44,424 bases of DNA, taken from NCBI GenBank assembly GCA_902598405.1, contig CACKBQ010000011.1, positions 1-44,424 on the forward strand. Direction: 5' to 3'. Origin of the DNA: an uncultured Pelagibacteraceae bacterium (GTDB lineage Bacteria > Pseudomonadota > Alphaproteobacteria > Pelagibacterales > AG-422-B15). A program made the position numbers and the translations under genes. The notes below the pieces were generated by a model that searched no databases, had not been told where the DNA came from, and saw only the letters and a program-made list of their open reading frames with translations. This document shows, piece by piece, positions 16,227-27,178 of the stretch (position 1 is the first letter of the stretch; every line of letters begins with the position of its first letter).

Positions 16227-16738
16227 ATACAAATATTGAAGAGACAAGTCCAGAACTAGAAAGACTAAAGAAGTTGTATGCTGATAAGGGGTTCGTTGTC
16301 ACCAGTATCAATAACCTTATTAACTGGGCTCGAACAGGCTCTCTGCATTGGATGACATTTGGATTAGCTTGTTGTGCTGTCGAGATGATGCATGTTGGAA
16401 CACCGCGCTACGACGTTGAGCGTTTTGGCGCAGCTCCAAGAGCATCACCAAGACATGCAGACGTTCTTATAGTGGCAGGTACTTTGACAAATAAAATGGC
16501 AGCGGCATTAAGAAAAGCTTACGATCAGATGCCAGAACCTCGATATGTAATTTCCATGGGAAGCTGTGCGAATGGTGGAGGGTATTATCACTACTCATAT
16601 TCTGTTGTTAGAGGTTGCGATCGAATAATACCTGTTGATGTTTACGTGCCAGGGTGCCCACCCACAGCAGAAGGCCTGCTTTATGGATTATTGCAGTTAC
16701 AGAAAAAAATAAGAAGAGAAGGCAACATCAAAAGATAA
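16217..16738 (+). CDS. nuoB: NADH-quinone oxidoreductase subunit B
   Basis: A 173-residue subunit carrying the terminal 4Fe-4S cluster N2, which passes electrons to quinone. Ligands are the tandem C52-C53 in GLACCAVE, C117 in GSCANGG and C147 in PGCPP. I chose the GTG at 16217 because a GGAG Shine-Dalgarno (16206-16209) sits 7 bp before it and the protein then opens [20 protein letters not shown], as homologues do. An earlier in-frame ATG at 16106 lies deep in nuoA and is rejected. The stop overlaps the nuoC ATG by 1 bp. Confidence 0.95.
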   Translation: MAINTNIEETSPELERLKKLYADKGFVVTSINNLINWARTGSLHWMTFGLACCAVEMMHVGTPRYDVERFGAAPRASPRHADVLIVAGTLTNKMAAALRKAYDQMPEPRYVISMGSCANGGGYYHYSYSVVRGCDRIIPVDVYVPGCPPTAEGLLYGLLQLQKKIRREGNIKR

Positions 16739-17331
16739 TGAGCGAGCAAATTGAAATGGCCAAAGCTGCCATTGAAAAGAACTGTAAACTGAATGATATA
16801 GATGTAAACTTAGGGCAGTTACAACTATCGGTTGACCCTGTAAATCTAATACAGGTTATCGATTTTGTTAAGAATGATCCAAGCTGTGAATTTAAGCAAA
16901 TTACAGACATTGCTGGAGTGGATTTTCCGGAAAATGAAAAAAGATTTGAAGTTATTTATCATTTTTTGAGTTTTAGGTTTAATTTACGGTTAAGAGTAAA
17001 AACTCAAATAAGTGAAGTGGACTCCTTGCCCAGCATAACATCAATCTTTCCTGCAGCTAATTGGTTTGAGAGAGAAGCATTTGACATGTACGGAATAACT
17101 TTCACGGATCATCCAGATTTAAGAAGAATTTTAACTGATTACGGTTTTGAGGGATATCCTCTACGTAAAGATTTTCCATTAACAGGTAATGTCGAAATCA
17201 GATATGACGAAATTGATAAAAAAATAGTTCACGAGCCTGTTAAGCTGCAACAAGATTTTAGAAATTTTGACATTCAAAGTCCCTGGGAAGGAACAAAGTA
17301 TTTAGATAAGGAAGCAAAAGAAAGTGAGTAA
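16738..17331 (+). CDS. nuoC: NADH-quinone oxidoreductase subunit C
   Basis: A 197-residue hydrophilic subunit (30-kDa type) of the complex I arm that contacts NuoD. The family signature is [20 protein letters not shown], followed by [20 protein letters not shown]. The ATG at 16738 overlaps the nuoB stop (TAATG); an upstream in-frame ATG at 16654 lies within nuoB and would add a non-conserved leader. nuoC and nuoD are separate genes here, unlike the fused form in E. coli. It overlaps nuoD by 8 bp. Confidence 0.96.
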   Translation: MSEQIEMAKAAIEKNCKLNDIDVNLGQLQLSVDPVNLIQVIDFVKNDPSCEFKQITDIAGVDFPENEKRFEVIYHFLSFRFNLRLRVKTQISEVDSLPSITSIFPAANWFEREAFDMYGITFTDHPDLRRILTDYGFEGYPLRKDFPLTGNVEIRYDEIDKKIVHEPVKLQQDFRNFDIQSPWEGTKYLDKEAKESE

Positions 17332-18496
17332 TAATAAAACTGTAACTGTTAATTTTGGACCAGTACACCCTGCAGCACATGGCGTTTTAAGACTCATTCT
17401 TGATCTAGATGGAGAAATTGTAGAAAGGGCTGACCCGCACATCGGGCTTTTACATAGGGGCACTGAAAAACTAATCGAACATAAAACTTATCTTCAAGCA
17501 ATACCATATTTCGACAGACTGGATTATGTTGCACCCATGAACCAGGAGCATGCCTTTGCATTAGCAATAGAAAAATTGCTAAATGTAGAAGTGCCTTTGA
17601 GAGGTCAATATATTAGGGTTTTATTTGCTGAAATTGGGCGTCTCTTAAGCCACCTTCTAAATGTTACCACTACAGCAATGGATGTGGGAGCTATGACACC
17701 AATCACATGGGGTTTTGATGAAAGAGAAAAGCTATTAGATTTTTACGAAGAAGTATCTGGATCTAGATTTCATGCAGCCTATTTTAGAGCAGGTGGTGTT
17801 CATCAAGATCTACCAGACGGGTTAACTGATAAGATATTTAATTTTTGTAATAATTTTCCAAAAGCAATTGATGATATTGAAAGCATGTTGACTGAAAATA
17901 GAATATTTAAACAACGAAATGTGAATATTGGTAAAGTATCAAAGGAAGATGCTGTTGATCGTGGCTTTAGTGGATTCATATTAAGAGCATGCGGTGTACC
18001 ATGGGATTTAAGAAAGTCCCAACCGTATGATTGTTACGACAAACTTGAATTCAAAGTTCCAGTTGGTCAAAACGGTGATTGTTATGACCGTTATCTATGT
18101 CAGATTGAAGAAATGAGAGAAAGCACGAAAATCATGCTTCAATGTCTTGATCAAATGCCTAAAGGAGAAGTGATCAATAGAGACTCCAAAATTGCAGCGC
18201 CTAAAAGGGAAGATATGAAACAATCAATGGAAGCCATAATTCACCATTTTAAATTTTTTACTGAAGGCTTTCATGTGCCTAAAGGAGAAATCTATTCTGC
18301 CGTTGAGGCTCCTAAAGGTGAATTTGGGGTATATTTAATTTCCGATGGAACCAGCAGACCTTATAGGTGTAAAATTAGAGCTCCTGGATTTGCTCACTTG
18401 CAGGCATTTGATTTGCTTTCAAAAGGCCATCTTCTAGCAGATGTCCCTGCAATTCTTGGATCAATTGCAATAGTTTTTGGTGAGGTTGATAGATGA
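17324..18496 (+). CDS. nuoD: NADH-quinone oxidoreductase subunit D
   Basis: A 390-residue subunit (49-kDa type) that forms the quinone-binding pocket with NuoB. It opens [19 protein letters not shown], with the conserved HPAAHG histidines at the quinone headgroup, followed by [17 protein letters not shown]. The C-terminal [13 protein letters not shown] and [18 protein letters not shown] blocks are standard. Translation starts at GTG 17324, eight bases inside nuoC; no ATG fits. The ending shares ATGA with nuoE. Confidence 0.97.
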   Translation: MSNNKTVTVNFGPVHPAAHGVLRLILDLDGEIVERADPHIGLLHRGTEKLIEHKTYLQAIPYFDRLDYVAPMNQEHAFALAIEKLLNVEVPLRGQYIRVLFAEIGRLLSHLLNVTTTAMDVGAMTPITWGFDEREKLLDFYEEVSGSRFHAAYFRAGGVHQDLPDGLTDKIFNFCNNFPKAIDDIESMLTENRIFKQRNVNIGKVSKEDAVDRGFSGFILRACGVPWDLRKSQPYDCYDKLEFKVPVGQNGDCYDRYLCQIEEMRESTKIMLQCLDQMPKGEVINRDSKIAAPKREDMKQSMEAIIHHFKFFTEGFHVPKGEIYSAVEAPKGEFGVYLISDGTSRPYRCKIRAPGFAHLQAFDLLSKGHLLADVPAILGSIAIVFGEVDR

Positions 18497-19050
18497 GCAA
18501 TCAAAAAAACGCCTTTGTGTTTAATAAGGAAAATGCAATTAAGGCAAAAGAAATTCTTCTTAAATACCCAACAAATAGAAGACAAAGTGCAATCATGCCT
18601 TTGCTTGATTTAGCGCAAAGACAAAATGAAAACTGGTTGAGCAGGGATATAGTTGAGTATGTAGCGGATTACTTAGAAATGCCTTTTATCAAGGCTTGGG
18701 AAGTAGTTACCTTTTATTCAATGTATTACACAAAATATAATGGAAAATATTTAGTACAAGTTTGTGGAACAACACCTTGTTGGTTAAGAGGTTCAGATCA
18801 AGTTATAAAAGCGTGCAAAGAAGTTATTTCACCAGAACCAAATACAGTCTCAAGAGATGGTTTATTTTCATGGATGCAAGTTGAGTGTCTTGGTGCTTGT
18901 GTGAATGCTCCACTTGTTCAAATCAATGACGATTATTATGAAGATTTGACTTACGATACAACGAAAAATGTTTTGCAATCTCTTATAGATGGCTCACCAC
19001 TGAGTATAGGTTCACAAAGTGGCCGTAAAAGTTCAAAGGCAGTGTCTTAA
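18493..19050 (+). CDS. nuoE: NADH-quinone oxidoreductase subunit E
   Basis: A 185-residue thioredoxin-like ferredoxin subunit (24-kDa type) with the 2Fe-2S cluster N1a. Ligand cysteines are in [13 protein letters not shown] (C-x4-C) and [11 protein letters not shown] (C-x3-C). The N-terminal helical part ([17 protein letters not shown], here [20 protein letters not shown]) matches the family. It works in the NADH dehydrogenase module with NuoF and NuoG. It overlaps nuoD by 4 bp and nuoF by 1 bp. Confidence 0.97.
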   Translation: MSNQKNAFVFNKENAIKAKEILLKYPTNRRQSAIMPLLDLAQRQNENWLSRDIVEYVADYLEMPFIKAWEVVTFYSMYYTKYNGKYLVQVCGTTPCWLRGSDQVIKACKEVISPEPNTVSRDGLFSWMQVECLGACVNAPLVQINDDYYEDLTYDTTKNVLQSLIDGSPLSIGSQSGRKSSKAVS

Positions 19051-20318
19051 TGTTAAAAGAAAAAGATAAAATATTTACTAATTTATTTGGCGATGAACCT
19101 TTTCATTTAAAAAATGCACAGGCAAGAGGTGATTGGGACAATACAAAAGAACTTATTAAAAAAGGAAGAGAATGGATAATTGATGAGATGAAAAAATCTG
19201 AGTTAAGGGGAAGAGGCGGTGCAGGCTTCCCTACCGGATTAAAATGGTCATTTATGCCTAAAGATTCAAATCTTACTAATTACCTTGTTGTTAATGCAGA
19301 TGAATCTGAACCAGGTACTTGCAAAGATAGAGATATGATAAGAAATGAGCCTCATAAGCTTATTGAAGGATGCTTGTTAGCATCTTTTGCGATGAATGCT
19401 CATACTTGTTACATTTATATTCGAGGTGAATATTTTAATGAAGCTGTTGTTCTTCAAAAAGCGATTGACGAAGCATACGACGCTGGGTTAATTGGAAAAA
19501 ATGCTGCTAAGTCGGGTTGGGATTTCGATATATTTTTACATCGGGGCGCAGGAGCATACATATGTGGTGAGGAGACAGCTCTACTTGAAAGCTTGGAAGG
19601 AAAAAAGGGCCAACCAAGACTCAAACCTCCTTTTCCAGCTAATAAAGGTCTATACGGATCTCCAACTACTGTAAATAATGTTGAAACCATAGCTGTTGTT
19701 CCAACAATTTTAAGAAGAGGTGGAGAATGGTTTTCATCTTTTGGTCGACCAAAAAATACAGGTACAAAAGTTTTTTGTATTTCTGGTCATGTTAATAATC
19801 CTTGCAATATAGAAGAAGAAATGAGCATTCCTCTTAGGGAGCTTATTGAAAAGCATGCTGGAGGTGTAACTGGTGGATGGGATAATCTTAAAGCTGTAAT
19901 TCCTGGGGGCTCATCTGTTCCACTTATACCAAAATCAACTTGCGATACTGTCCTGATGGATTTCGATTCACTGTCTGCAGTTAAAAGTGGGTTAGGCACA
20001 GCCGCTGTAATCGTAATGGATAAAAGCACTGACCTCGTCAAAGCTATCTCTAAGCTATCTCACTTTTATAAACACGAAAGTTGCGGTCAATGCACTCCTT
20101 GTAGAGAAGGAACAGGGTGGATGTGGAGAATGATGGAGAAGATTGGAAACGGTCATGCAAGTTCAAATGATATTGATAAGTTACTTGATGTGACAAAGCA
20201 AATCGAAGGCCATACAATTTGCGCACTTGGTGATGCTGCGGCATGGCCAATTCAAGGATTGTTTAGGCATTTTAGAGATGAAATAGAAGAGCAACTTAAA
20301 AAGACTAAGGCTGCATAA
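19050..20318 (+). CDS. nuoF: NADH-quinone oxidoreductase subunit F
   Basis: A 422-residue flavoprotein (51-kDa type) that binds NADH and FMN and carries 4Fe-4S cluster N3. The NADH/FMN glycine-rich loop is [29 protein letters not shown] and [19 protein letters not shown] are flavin-site blocks. The N3 ligands are in [12 protein letters not shown] plus a later cysteine in [12 protein letters not shown]. Length and ends are normal. The stop overlaps the nuoG ATG by 1 bp. Confidence 0.98.
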   Translation: MLKEKDKIFTNLFGDEPFHLKNAQARGDWDNTKELIKKGREWIIDEMKKSELRGRGGAGFPTGLKWSFMPKDSNLTNYLVVNADESEPGTCKDRDMIRNEPHKLIEGCLLASFAMNAHTCYIYIRGEYFNEAVVLQKAIDEAYDAGLIGKNAAKSGWDFDIFLHRGAGAYICGEETALLESLEGKKGQPRLKPPFPANKGLYGSPTTVNNVETIAVVPTILRRGGEWFSSFGRPKNTGTKVFCISGHVNNPCNIEEEMSIPLRELIEKHAGGVTGGWDNLKAVIPGGSSVPLIPKSTCDTVLMDFDSLSAVKSGLGTAAVIVMDKSTDLVKAISKLSHFYKHESCGQCTPCREGTGWMWRMMEKIGNGHASSNDIDKLLDVTKQIEGHTICALGDAAAWPIQGLFRHFRDEIEEQLKKTKAA

Positions 20319-22828
20319 TGGCAAAAGTAAAAATAAATGGGTCCGAGATTGAAGTATCTGATGGCATGACGATACTGCAGGCATGTGAAGAGGCAGGAAT
20401 TGAAATACCAAGATTTTGCTACCATGATCGTCTTTCAATTGCAGGTAATTGTAGAATGTGCCTTGTTGATGTGGAAGGTTCACCTAAACCAGTAGCTTCG
20501 TGCGCGATGCCAATTAATGAAGGCATGTCAATTCATACAAACACTCAGTCTGTAAAAAAAGCGAGAGAAGGTGTAATGGAGTTTTTGCTAATTAATCACC
20601 CACTAGATTGCCCAGTTTGTGATCAAGGCGGTGAGTGCGATCTACAAGATCAAACTATTGCTTTTGGCCCTGAAAATTCAAGGTTCGAAGAGAATAAAAG
20701 GGCAGTTGAAGAAAAGCATATGGGCCCGTTGATTAAAACTTATATGACTCGATGTATTCACTGCACAAGGTGTATCCGATTTGCAGATGAAGTAGCGGGA
20801 GTAAATCAATTAGGCGCAGTAAATCGCGGAGAAAATATGGAAATAACAACTTATTTAGAAAAGACATTAGACTCTGAGCTATCGGCTAACATCGTTGATT
20901 TATGTCCAGTAGGTGCACTTACATCGAAACCATATCAATTTGAAGCCAGACCTTGGGAATTAAAGAAGACAGAGACCATTGATGTTATGGATGCGGTAGG
21001 GTCGAATATTAGAGTTGATACTTACGGGTGGAAAGTGAAAAGAGTACTACCTGTGCTTAATGAAGACATTAATGAAGAGTGGATATCAGATAAAACAAGG
21101 TATGCATGCGATGGACTTTTAAATCAACGTCTAGACACACCCTACATAAAAAAGAATAACAAATTAGAGCAAGTTTCATGGGAAGAAACTTTTTCTCAAT
21201 TAAAAAAACTTGTTATGGACTCAGATCCTGACGAAATTGCGTTTTTAGTAGGTGACTTTATTGATTTAGAAACAAGCTACTTAATAAAAAAATTATCGGA
21301 AGATCTAAGCATCAAGGCAGTTGATGGAAGACAGGAAGGATGTAAAGTTCCATTCAACCATAGATCTCAGTTCTTATTTAATTCTAAAATTAAAGGCATT
21401 GATGAAACAGATTGCATTTTAATGATTGGAACGAACACGCGTGAAGAAGCTGCAATTATTAATTCAAGAATAAGGAAAAGAGTTATTTCATCAAATATTC
21501 CAGTTGCACTGATTGGAAAAAATGTTGATCTTACATATAAATACAATCACTTGGGTGATGATATAAATATCCTTATAGATCTTTTAAATGAAAAAAACTC
21601 ATTTCATAAAAAGTTAACAAAAGCCTCAAAGCCAATGATTATTATTGGCCAGTCCGTGTTAAATCGTGATGACTCATTGCAGATTTACTCACTGCTTGAA
21701 ACATTTACAGATAAATTCAATCTCATTCAGGAAGATTGGAATGGATTTAATGTATTGCAGCTTGCCGCTGCAAGAGCAGGTATTCTTGAGATGGGTCTTA
21801 TACAAAAAAATAAATCAGTCGATGATTTGGTCGCTGACGCTGAAAAAGGTAAATTCAAATTAGTGATTTCATTTGGCGCTGATGAAATCAGTTATGAAAA
21901 ATTTTCCAATTGCAAAATAGTTTATATGGGCACACATGGAGATAGAGGCGCAAACGCCGCTGATTTTATATTGCCAGCAGCAGCATATACCGAAAAAGAT
22001 GCAATTTTTATAAACACTGAAGGGAGAGTTCAATACGCAAATAAAGCAAGTTTTCCTCCAGGTGAAGCCAGGGAAGATTGGAAAATTATTAATCAATTAA
22101 GTGAAGTCCTTGAACTAAAATGGTCGTTTTTAGAATTGTATGATGTAAGAGATGAAATGTTTGCCAAGTTTCCTCAACTTAAAGAGGACTTTAATGATCA
22201 AAACAATGGATTCGTTAAAATTATTGATAATAAAGGTAATGAAGAAATAGAAATCATTAATAAGGATACAAGATCAAGCCAAGAAAAAAAGAATGATACA
22301 ATCAATGGTAACATTAAGAGCTTTGAAGAAAATTCGGCAAAAAAAATATTTAATACAGCTTGGACTGATCTAAATGATCGCCAGAGAGAGTATCTGAGAA
22401 AATATAATTATCCTGAGACATGGTCAGAATTTACAGAGCATTATGGCTTTAAAGTTGTAAATGATATTAAGAAGAAAAATAACGTCGTGTTGCCATATGA
22501 GGACCAATACGCAAATAGTATCGGAAAAGCTTGGAATGATCTCACTTATAATCAAAAGAAGTGGGCCTATACTAAAAGAAACAAAAATAACTTAATCGGA
22601 TTAGCAGATGACGCAAATTTTTCACCTGATGGAATTGTCGTTTTAAACGACAATCAGGAGGCGTACTATGCTCAACCAAAAGAAATTAACTTTAAAATTA
22701 AAAACTTAAGTTTCAGTATTGAAGACTTTTATATAAACGACTCAATTACAAGACATTCCAGTACGATGGCCGAATGCAGCCGAGCTAGAAGTGAAGTAAG
22801 GTCATCAGTAACGGAAAAGGCTTCATAA
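20318..22828 (+). CDS. nuoG: NADH-quinone oxidoreductase subunit G, with an internal insertion
   Basis: An 836-residue iron-sulfur subunit (75-kDa type), longer than the roughly 690 residues usual for alphaproteobacteria. The N1b 2Fe-2S ligands are C34, C45, C48 and C62. [19 protein letters not shown] carries N5, and CIHCTRC with DLCPVGAL carries N4. A degenerate molybdopterin-type domain follows. After LKEDF (about residue 624) an insertion of about 170 residues begins: hydrophilic, lysine/asparagine-rich, with two related motifs, [12 protein letters not shown] at 681 and [12 protein letters not shown] at 738. The conserved C-terminal block [20 protein letters not shown] then resumes. The frame is open throughout, so this is an insertion and not a fusion artefact. 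It overlaps nuoF and nuoH by 1 bp each. Confidence 0.95.
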   Translation: MAKVKINGSEIEVSDGMTILQACEEAGIEIPRFCYHDRLSIAGNCRMCLVDVEGSPKPVASCAMPINEGMSIHTNTQSVKKAREGVMEFLLINHPLDCPVCDQGGECDLQDQTIAFGPENSRFEENKRAVEEKHMGPLIKTYMTRCIHCTRCIRFADEVAGVNQLGAVNRGENMEITTYLEKTLDSELSANIVDLCPVGALTSKPYQFEARPWELKKTETIDVMDAVGSNIRVDTYGWKVKRVLPVLNEDINEEWISDKTRYACDGLLNQRLDTPYIKKNNKLEQVSWEETFSQLKKLVMDSDPDEIAFLVGDFIDLETSYLIKKLSEDLSIKAVDGRQEGCKVPFNHRSQFLFNSKIKGIDETDCILMIGTNTREEAAIINSRIRKRVISSNIPVALIGKNVDLTYKYNHLGDDINILIDLLNEKNSFHKKLTKASKPMIIIGQSVLNRDDSLQIYSLLETFTDKFNLIQEDWNGFNVLQLAAARAGILEMGLIQKNKSVDDLVADAEKGKFKLVISFGADEISYEKFSNCKIVYMGTHGDRGANAADFILPAAAYTEKDAIFINTEGRVQYANKASFPPGEAREDWKIINQLSEVLELKWSFLELYDVRDEMFAKFPQLKEDFNDQNNGFVKIIDNKGNEEIEIINKDTRSSQEKKNDTINGNIKSFEENSAKKIFNTAWTDLNDRQREYLRKYNYPETWSEFTEHYGFKVVNDIKKKNNVVLPYEDQYANSIGKAWNDLTYNQKKWAYTKRNKNNLIGLADDANFSPDGIVVLNDNQEAYYAQPKEINFKIKNLSFSIEDFYINDSITRHSSTMAECSRARSEVRSSVTEKAS
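22190..22702 (+). other. Insertion segment within nuoG with a duplicated AW-DL-Q motif
   Basis: Encodes NuoG residues about 625-795, between the end of the molybdopterin-like domain and the [11 protein letters not shown]-terminal block. Two units share the pattern A-W-x-D-L-x3-Q-[RK]-[EK]-[YW], starting at residues 681 and 738, 57 apart. The segment is soluble and charged with no cysteine cluster. I know no named domain that matches. Boundaries are approximate and set by eye against remembered family structure. Confidence 0.6.
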
Positions 22829-23841
22829 TGATTAACTTAGTTCAAACGTACTTTATCGAAGTAATGACCATTATTCTTTATTGCCTACTTATTTTTGTTC
22901 CCTTACTTCTGGGTGTTGTAATGGCGTTATATGCAGATAGAAAAATATGGGCAGCAGTTCAAAAAAGAAGAGGCCCAAATGTGGTTGGCCCGTATGGTTT
23001 GTTCCAAGTTCCTGCTGATGGATTAAAATTTATTTTTAAAGAAATTATTTTACCCGACGGCTCTGACAAAACAGTTTTCCTAATTGCTCCCATTATTACT
23101 CTTGCTCTATCAATTGCGGCCTGGGCAGTTGTACCAGTTCAGGCGGGTGTAGTATTGGCTAATATAAATGTTGGAATCTTATACATTTTTGCAATTAGCT
23201 CTCTAGGCGTCTATGGAATTCTGATGGCAGGGTGGTCTTCAAACAGTAAGTATCCTTTTTTTGGTGCTCTTAGATCAGCTGCTCAAATGGTTTCTTACGA
23301 AGTTTCAATTGGTTTTGTAATAATAACTGTTTTGCTATGTGTAGGCTCACTCAACTTGACTGAAATAGTAATGGCTCAAAAGACAATGTGGTTTTTCATA
23401 CCTTTATTTCCTATGTTTATTGTTTTTTTTATATCCGCACTAGCTGAAACGAACAGACCTCCATTTGATCTTCCTGAAGCAGAGTCTGAGTTAGTAGCTG
23501 GATATCAAACAGAGTATTCAGGAATGCCATTCGTTTTGTTTATGTTTGGAGAATACATAAATATATTATTAATGTGCGCAATGACCACTATCCTGTTTCT
23601 TGGGGGATGGTTGCCGCCAATTGATATTTATCCATTAAATGCTGTTCCTGGATTCGTTTGGTTTTTATTGAAAGTAACTTTCGTTTTTTACTTATTCGCA
23701 ATGGTTAAAGCATTTGTTCCAAGGTATCGATATGACCAACTAATGCGACTTGGCTGGAAAGTTTTCTTGCCCTTATCACTGTTTGCAGTTGTAGCAACAT
23801 CTTCGATATTATTCTTTTTTAATCTAGCTCCAGGAATGTAA
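22828..23841 (+). CDS. nuoH: NADH-quinone oxidoreductase subunit H
   Basis: A 337-residue membrane subunit (ND1 equivalent) linking the hydrophilic arm to the membrane arm and forming the quinone entry tunnel. About eight hydrophobic helices are visible. The signatures [20 protein letters not shown] and [20 protein letters not shown] are diagnostic; the acidic loop in the second contributes to proton coupling. The C-terminal [17 protein letters not shown] block is normal. The start overlaps the nuoG stop (TAATG). Confidence 0.98.
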   Translation: MINLVQTYFIEVMTIILYCLLIFVPLLLGVVMALYADRKIWAAVQKRRGPNVVGPYGLFQVPADGLKFIFKEIILPDGSDKTVFLIAPIITLALSIAAWAVVPVQAGVVLANINVGILYIFAISSLGVYGILMAGWSSNSKYPFFGALRSAAQMVSYEVSIGFVIITVLLCVGSLNLTEIVMAQKTMWFFIPLFPMFIVFFISALAETNRPPFDLPEAESELVAGYQTEYSGMPFVLFMFGEYINILLMCAMTTILFLGGWLPPIDIYPLNAVPGFVWFLLKVTFVFYLFAMVKAFVPRYRYDQLMRLGWKVFLPLSLFAVVATSSILFFFNLAPGM

Positions 23842-24326
23842 TGAAAATAATTAATTTTTTTAAATCGTTCCTTCTTCTAGATTTTTTAAAAGCTTTCTAT
23901 TTAGCTCAAAAATATTTTTTTAGGAAAAAAGCAACAATCAATTATCCTTTTGAAAAAGGCAAATTAAGTCCTCGATTTAGAGGTGAGCATGCTTTGAGAA
24001 GATATCCGAGTGGTGAGGAAAGGTGTATAGGATGTAAATTGTGTGAGGCTGTATGTCCAGCTCAAGCGATAACAATTGAAACTCAACCTCGCGATGATGG
24101 AACAAGAAGAACGCTTAGGTATGATATTGACATGGTTAAATGTATCTACTGCGGTTTATGTGAGGAGTCATGTCCAGTTGATGCAATTGTACAGGGTCCA
24201 AATTTTGAATTTACAACTGAAACGAGAAAAGAACTTTATTATACGAAAGAAAAATTGCTTGAAAACGGTGATAGGTGGGAAACAGTTATCGCTGAGAACT
24301 TAGAAGCCGATGCAAAATATAGATAA
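23841..24326 (+). CDS. nuoI: NADH-quinone oxidoreductase subunit I
   Basis: A 161-residue ferredoxin-like subunit (TYKY) with clusters N6a and N6b. Two C-x2-C-x2-C-x3-CP motifs are present: [12 protein letters not shown] and [12 protein letters not shown]. The N-terminal amphipathic helix and the [17 protein letters not shown] lead-in are family features. It overlaps nuoH by 1 bp and abuts nuoJ. Confidence 0.98.
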   Translation: MKIINFFKSFLLLDFLKAFYLAQKYFFRKKATINYPFEKGKLSPRFRGEHALRRYPSGEERCIGCKLCEAVCPAQAITIETQPRDDGTRRTLRYDIDMVKCIYCGLCEESCPVDAIVQGPNFEFTTETRKELYYTKEKLLENGDRWETVIAENLEADAKYR

Positions 24327-24941
24327 ATGACAGCTCAATTATTAACATTCTATTTATTTTCAGGGGTTATTTTAATTTCTTCATTGATGGTTATTTCAAC
24401 TAAAAACCCAGTCCATTCAGTATTGTTCCTAATTCTTTCATTTTTGAATGCCGCTGGCTTATTCGTTATTCTTCACGCCGAATTTTTGGCAATGATACTC
24501 ATAATTGTTTATGTTGGTGCTGTTGCAGTACTTTTTTTATTTGTTGTAATGATGTTAGATTTTAAAACATCAATCAATAAGGATAATATTTTACAATATA
24601 TTCCGATAGGAATTTTGATTGGTGTAGTTTTTATTGCAGAGTTAATAATTGTATTAATCAATACAAAGTTTGACTTGACTAATATTCAAGTGTTACCAAA
24701 TCCTCTTTCAGATTTTACTGGCAAGTCTAATACAGAAGCAATTGGCTCAGTTTTGTACACAGACTACATTCTATATTTCCAACTTTCAGGTGTAATTCTG
24801 TTAGTTGCAATGATTGGTTCTATTGTATTAACTCTCCGCGAAAGAGAAGGCGTAAAGAGGCAGGTTGTTTCAGAACAACTACAACGACAGGGCAAAATTG
24901 ATTTAGTAGATGTAAAACCAGGAAAGGGTGTTGATATTTAA
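24327..24941 (+). CDS. nuoJ: NADH-quinone oxidoreductase subunit J
   Basis: A 204-residue membrane subunit (ND6 equivalent) with about five hydrophobic helices. The [17 protein letters not shown] segment is the conserved third helix containing the pi-bulge important in coupling. [21 protein letters not shown] is the usual second-helix region. The C-terminal tail is charged. It begins directly after the nuoI stop and overlaps nuoK by 1 bp. Confidence 0.97.
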   Translation: MTAQLLTFYLFSGVILISSLMVISTKNPVHSVLFLILSFLNAAGLFVILHAEFLAMILIIVYVGAVAVLFLFVVMMLDFKTSINKDNILQYIPIGILIGVVFIAELIIVLINTKFDLTNIQVLPNPLSDFTGKSNTEAIGSVLYTDYILYFQLSGVILLVAMIGSIVLTLREREGVKRQVVSEQLQRQGKIDLVDVKPGKGVDI

Positions 24942-25246
24942 TGATTGAATTAAATCAATTTTTAATTTTATCAGCTTTATTGTTTGCAATTGGCGTTATT
25001 GGTATTTTTTTAAACCGAAAAAATGTGATTATCATTTTAATGTCAATTGAAATCATATTGCTCTCTGTAAATTTAAATCTCATTGCTTTTTCATATTTTT
25101 TAAATGATCTAACTGGGCAAATATTCTCTCTTTTTGTACTTACTGTTGCTGCAGCTGAAGCTGCAATCGGACTTGCTATACTTGTAATTTATAACAGAAA
25201 TGCTGGCAGTATTGAGATTGAGAAAATTAACGCCTTAAAGGGGTAA
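24941..25246 (+). CDS. nuoK: NADH-quinone oxidoreductase subunit K
   Basis: A 101-residue membrane subunit (ND4L equivalent) with three helices. [24 protein letters not shown] carries the conserved glutamate in helix 2, and [18 protein letters not shown] carries the second glutamate in helix 3; both belong to the proton-channel path. Length matches the family. nuoL follows after 6 bp. Confidence 0.97.
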   Translation: MIELNQFLILSALLFAIGVIGIFLNRKNVIIILMSIEIILLSVNLNLIAFSYFLNDLTGQIFSLFVLTVAAAEAAIGLAILVIYNRNAGSIEIEKINALKG

Positions 25247-25252
25247 TGTTGA

Positions 25253-27175
25253 ATGGCGCATAGTATAATTTTATTGCCCTTCATTGGGTTCTTGATTTCT
25301 TGTTCGTTATCATTTTTTAAGTCTAATAAATTTATTGACCGAACAGCAGAGATCATCACCTCATTATTTATTACGATTACAGCAATATTTTCGTTTTATA
25401 TTTTTATTGATAATATTGGGGACCCATCGATTGTATCAATCAAATTATTTAACTGGATATCCTCTGGTTCATTCAATGCTGATTGGTCAATTTATCTAGA
25501 TACAGCTACAAGAGTAATGCTTGTAGTAATTACAAGCGTATCAGCGTTAGTTCATATTTATTCAATTGGTTATATGTCTCATGATGAAAGTAAGCCTCGT
25601 TTTATGGGTTATTTATCATTATTCACATTTGCTATGTTGATGCTTGTCACAGCAGATAATTTCTTGCAACTGTTTTTTGGTTGGGAGGGTGTTGGACTCG
25701 CCTCTTATTTATTAATTGGGTTTTGGTATAAGAAACCAACTGCAAATGCTGCTGCAATTAAAGCGTTTATAGTAAATCGCATAGGTGATTTTGGATTAGC
25801 TTTAGGTATTTTTACAATATTTATTGTTTTTGGTAGCATCGAATATCAGACAGTATTTAGTAATGTCTCATCTTTTAAGAATGTAAATTTCAACTTTTTA
25901 GGTTTTGAATTACATGCTTTGACTTTAATTTGTATTTTCTTATTTATTGGAGCTATGGGCAAGTCAGCTCAACTATTTCTTCATACATGGCTTCCTGATG
26001 CAATGGAAGGCCCAACACCAGTATCTGCATTAATACATGCGGCAACAATGGTTACAGCTGGGGTATTTCTTGTTGTAAGATGTTCACCTTTATTTGATTT
26101 GGCTCCTGTTGCTCTGGACTTTGTAGTTTTGATTGGTGCAAGCACTGCATTTTTTGCAGCTACTGTTGGGCTGGTTCAAAATGACATTAAGCGAGTAATT
26201 GCATATTCAACTTGTAGTCAATTAGGCTACATGTTCGTTGCGGCTGGACTTGGAGCTTACGGTGCAGCCATGTTTCATTTATTTACACATGCATTTTTTA
26301 AAGCGCTTTTATTTTTAGGAGCGGGGTCAGTAATTCATGCCGTTCATGAGGAACAGGATATAAGGAAGATGGGAGGCATAAGTAATTTTGTTCCGATAAC
26401 TCAATTAATGATGATAATTGGTACAATTTCACTAATGGGTTTTCCATTCACCTCTGGCTATTACTCAAAAGATGCAATTATAGAAACAGCTTATTTATCT
26501 AATTCCAACTTTGCAGACTATGCGTATATCTTACTTACTGTTGGTGTTGTGATGACATCTTTCTATTCATGGAGACTCATGTTTCTTGTTTTCAACGGAA
26601 AAACAAGAATGGCCGAAGAAGATATTAGCAAAGTTCATGAGTCTTCTTCGGTAATGTTAATTCCACTAATAATTTTGGCAATTGGAGCGCTGTTTTTTGG
26701 ATTTTTATTCAAAAGCTATTTCATCGGTTATTACAGTGATGTATTTTGGAATGGCTCAATTGTCGTCCACCATGAAGATCACCATTCAATCCCTCTGTTA
26801 ATATATTATTTGCCTGCAATTTTAGGCATAGTTGGATTTATTATCGCTTGGTTCATGTATATTCGAAAATCAGACATGGCTAAGAATATAGCCGAGTTAA
26901 ATAAGCCGCTTTACAATTTTCTATTAAATAAATGGTATTTTGACGAGTTGTATAATTCTATTTTTGTAAAACCAGCTATGGCAATTGGCCGGATCTTTTG
27001 GAAGTTTATTGATGGTTTAATTATTGACGGTTACGGACCTAACGGAATAGCTGCATTAGTGAGTAGAATATCAATAAAAGCAAAGCAAGTTCAATCTGGA
27101 TTTATCTACCATTATGCTTTTGCCATTTTAATTGGTCTTTCAATCATTATTACTTTCATAATTTTTAGGTTTTAA
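25253..27175 (+). CDS. nuoL: NADH-quinone oxidoreductase subunit L
   Basis: A 640-residue antiporter-like proton-pumping subunit (ND5 equivalent) with many membrane helices and a long C-terminal lateral helix. Key blocks are FFGWEGVGLASYLLIGFWY with the channel glutamate, GKSAQLFLHTWLPDAMEGPTPVSALIHAATMVTAGV with channel lysine and histidines, and the lysine-bearing FTHAFFKALLFLGAGSVIHA. The ATG at 25253 has AAGGGG about 9 bp upstream; a nearer ATG at 25246 is out of frame. Length is normal. Confidence 0.98.
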   Translation: MAHSIILLPFIGFLISCSLSFFKSNKFIDRTAEIITSLFITITAIFSFYIFIDNIGDPSIVSIKLFNWISSGSFNADWSIYLDTATRVMLVVITSVSALVHIYSIGYMSHDESKPRFMGYLSLFTFAMLMLVTADNFLQLFFGWEGVGLASYLLIGFWYKKPTANAAAIKAFIVNRIGDFGLALGIFTIFIVFGSIEYQTVFSNVSSFKNVNFNFLGFELHALTLICIFLFIGAMGKSAQLFLHTWLPDAMEGPTPVSALIHAATMVTAGVFLVVRCSPLFDLAPVALDFVVLIGASTAFFAATVGLVQNDIKRVIAYSTCSQLGYMFVAAGLGAYGAAMFHLFTHAFFKALLFLGAGSVIHAVHEEQDIRKMGGISNFVPITQLMMIIGTISLMGFPFTSGYYSKDAIIETAYLSNSNFADYAYILLTVGVVMTSFYSWRLMFLVFNGKTRMAEEDISKVHESSSVMLIPLIILAIGALFFGFLFKSYFIGYYSDVFWNGSIVVHHEDHHSIPLLIYYLPAILGIVGFIIAWFMYIRKSDMAKNIAELNKPLYNFLLNKWYFDELYNSIFVKPAMAIGRIFWKFIDGLIIDGYGPNGIAALVSRISIKAKQVQSGFIYHYAFAILIGLSIIITFIIFRF

Positions 27176-27178
27176 ACA

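Noticed and set aside
16106..16738. nuoB starting at ATG 16106
   Set aside because: The extra 37 residues are an out-of-frame reading of nuoA. GTG 16217 has a good Shine-Dalgarno sequence and family-like N-terminus.
16654..17331. nuoC starting at ATG 16654
   Set aside because: The extension is a shadow of the nuoB C-terminus. ATG 16738 overlaps the nuoB stop in the usual coupled manner.
20181..20483. Minus-strand 100-residue frame across the nuoF/nuoG junction
   Set aside because: Antisense shadow of two strongly conserved genes with no recognisable protein features.
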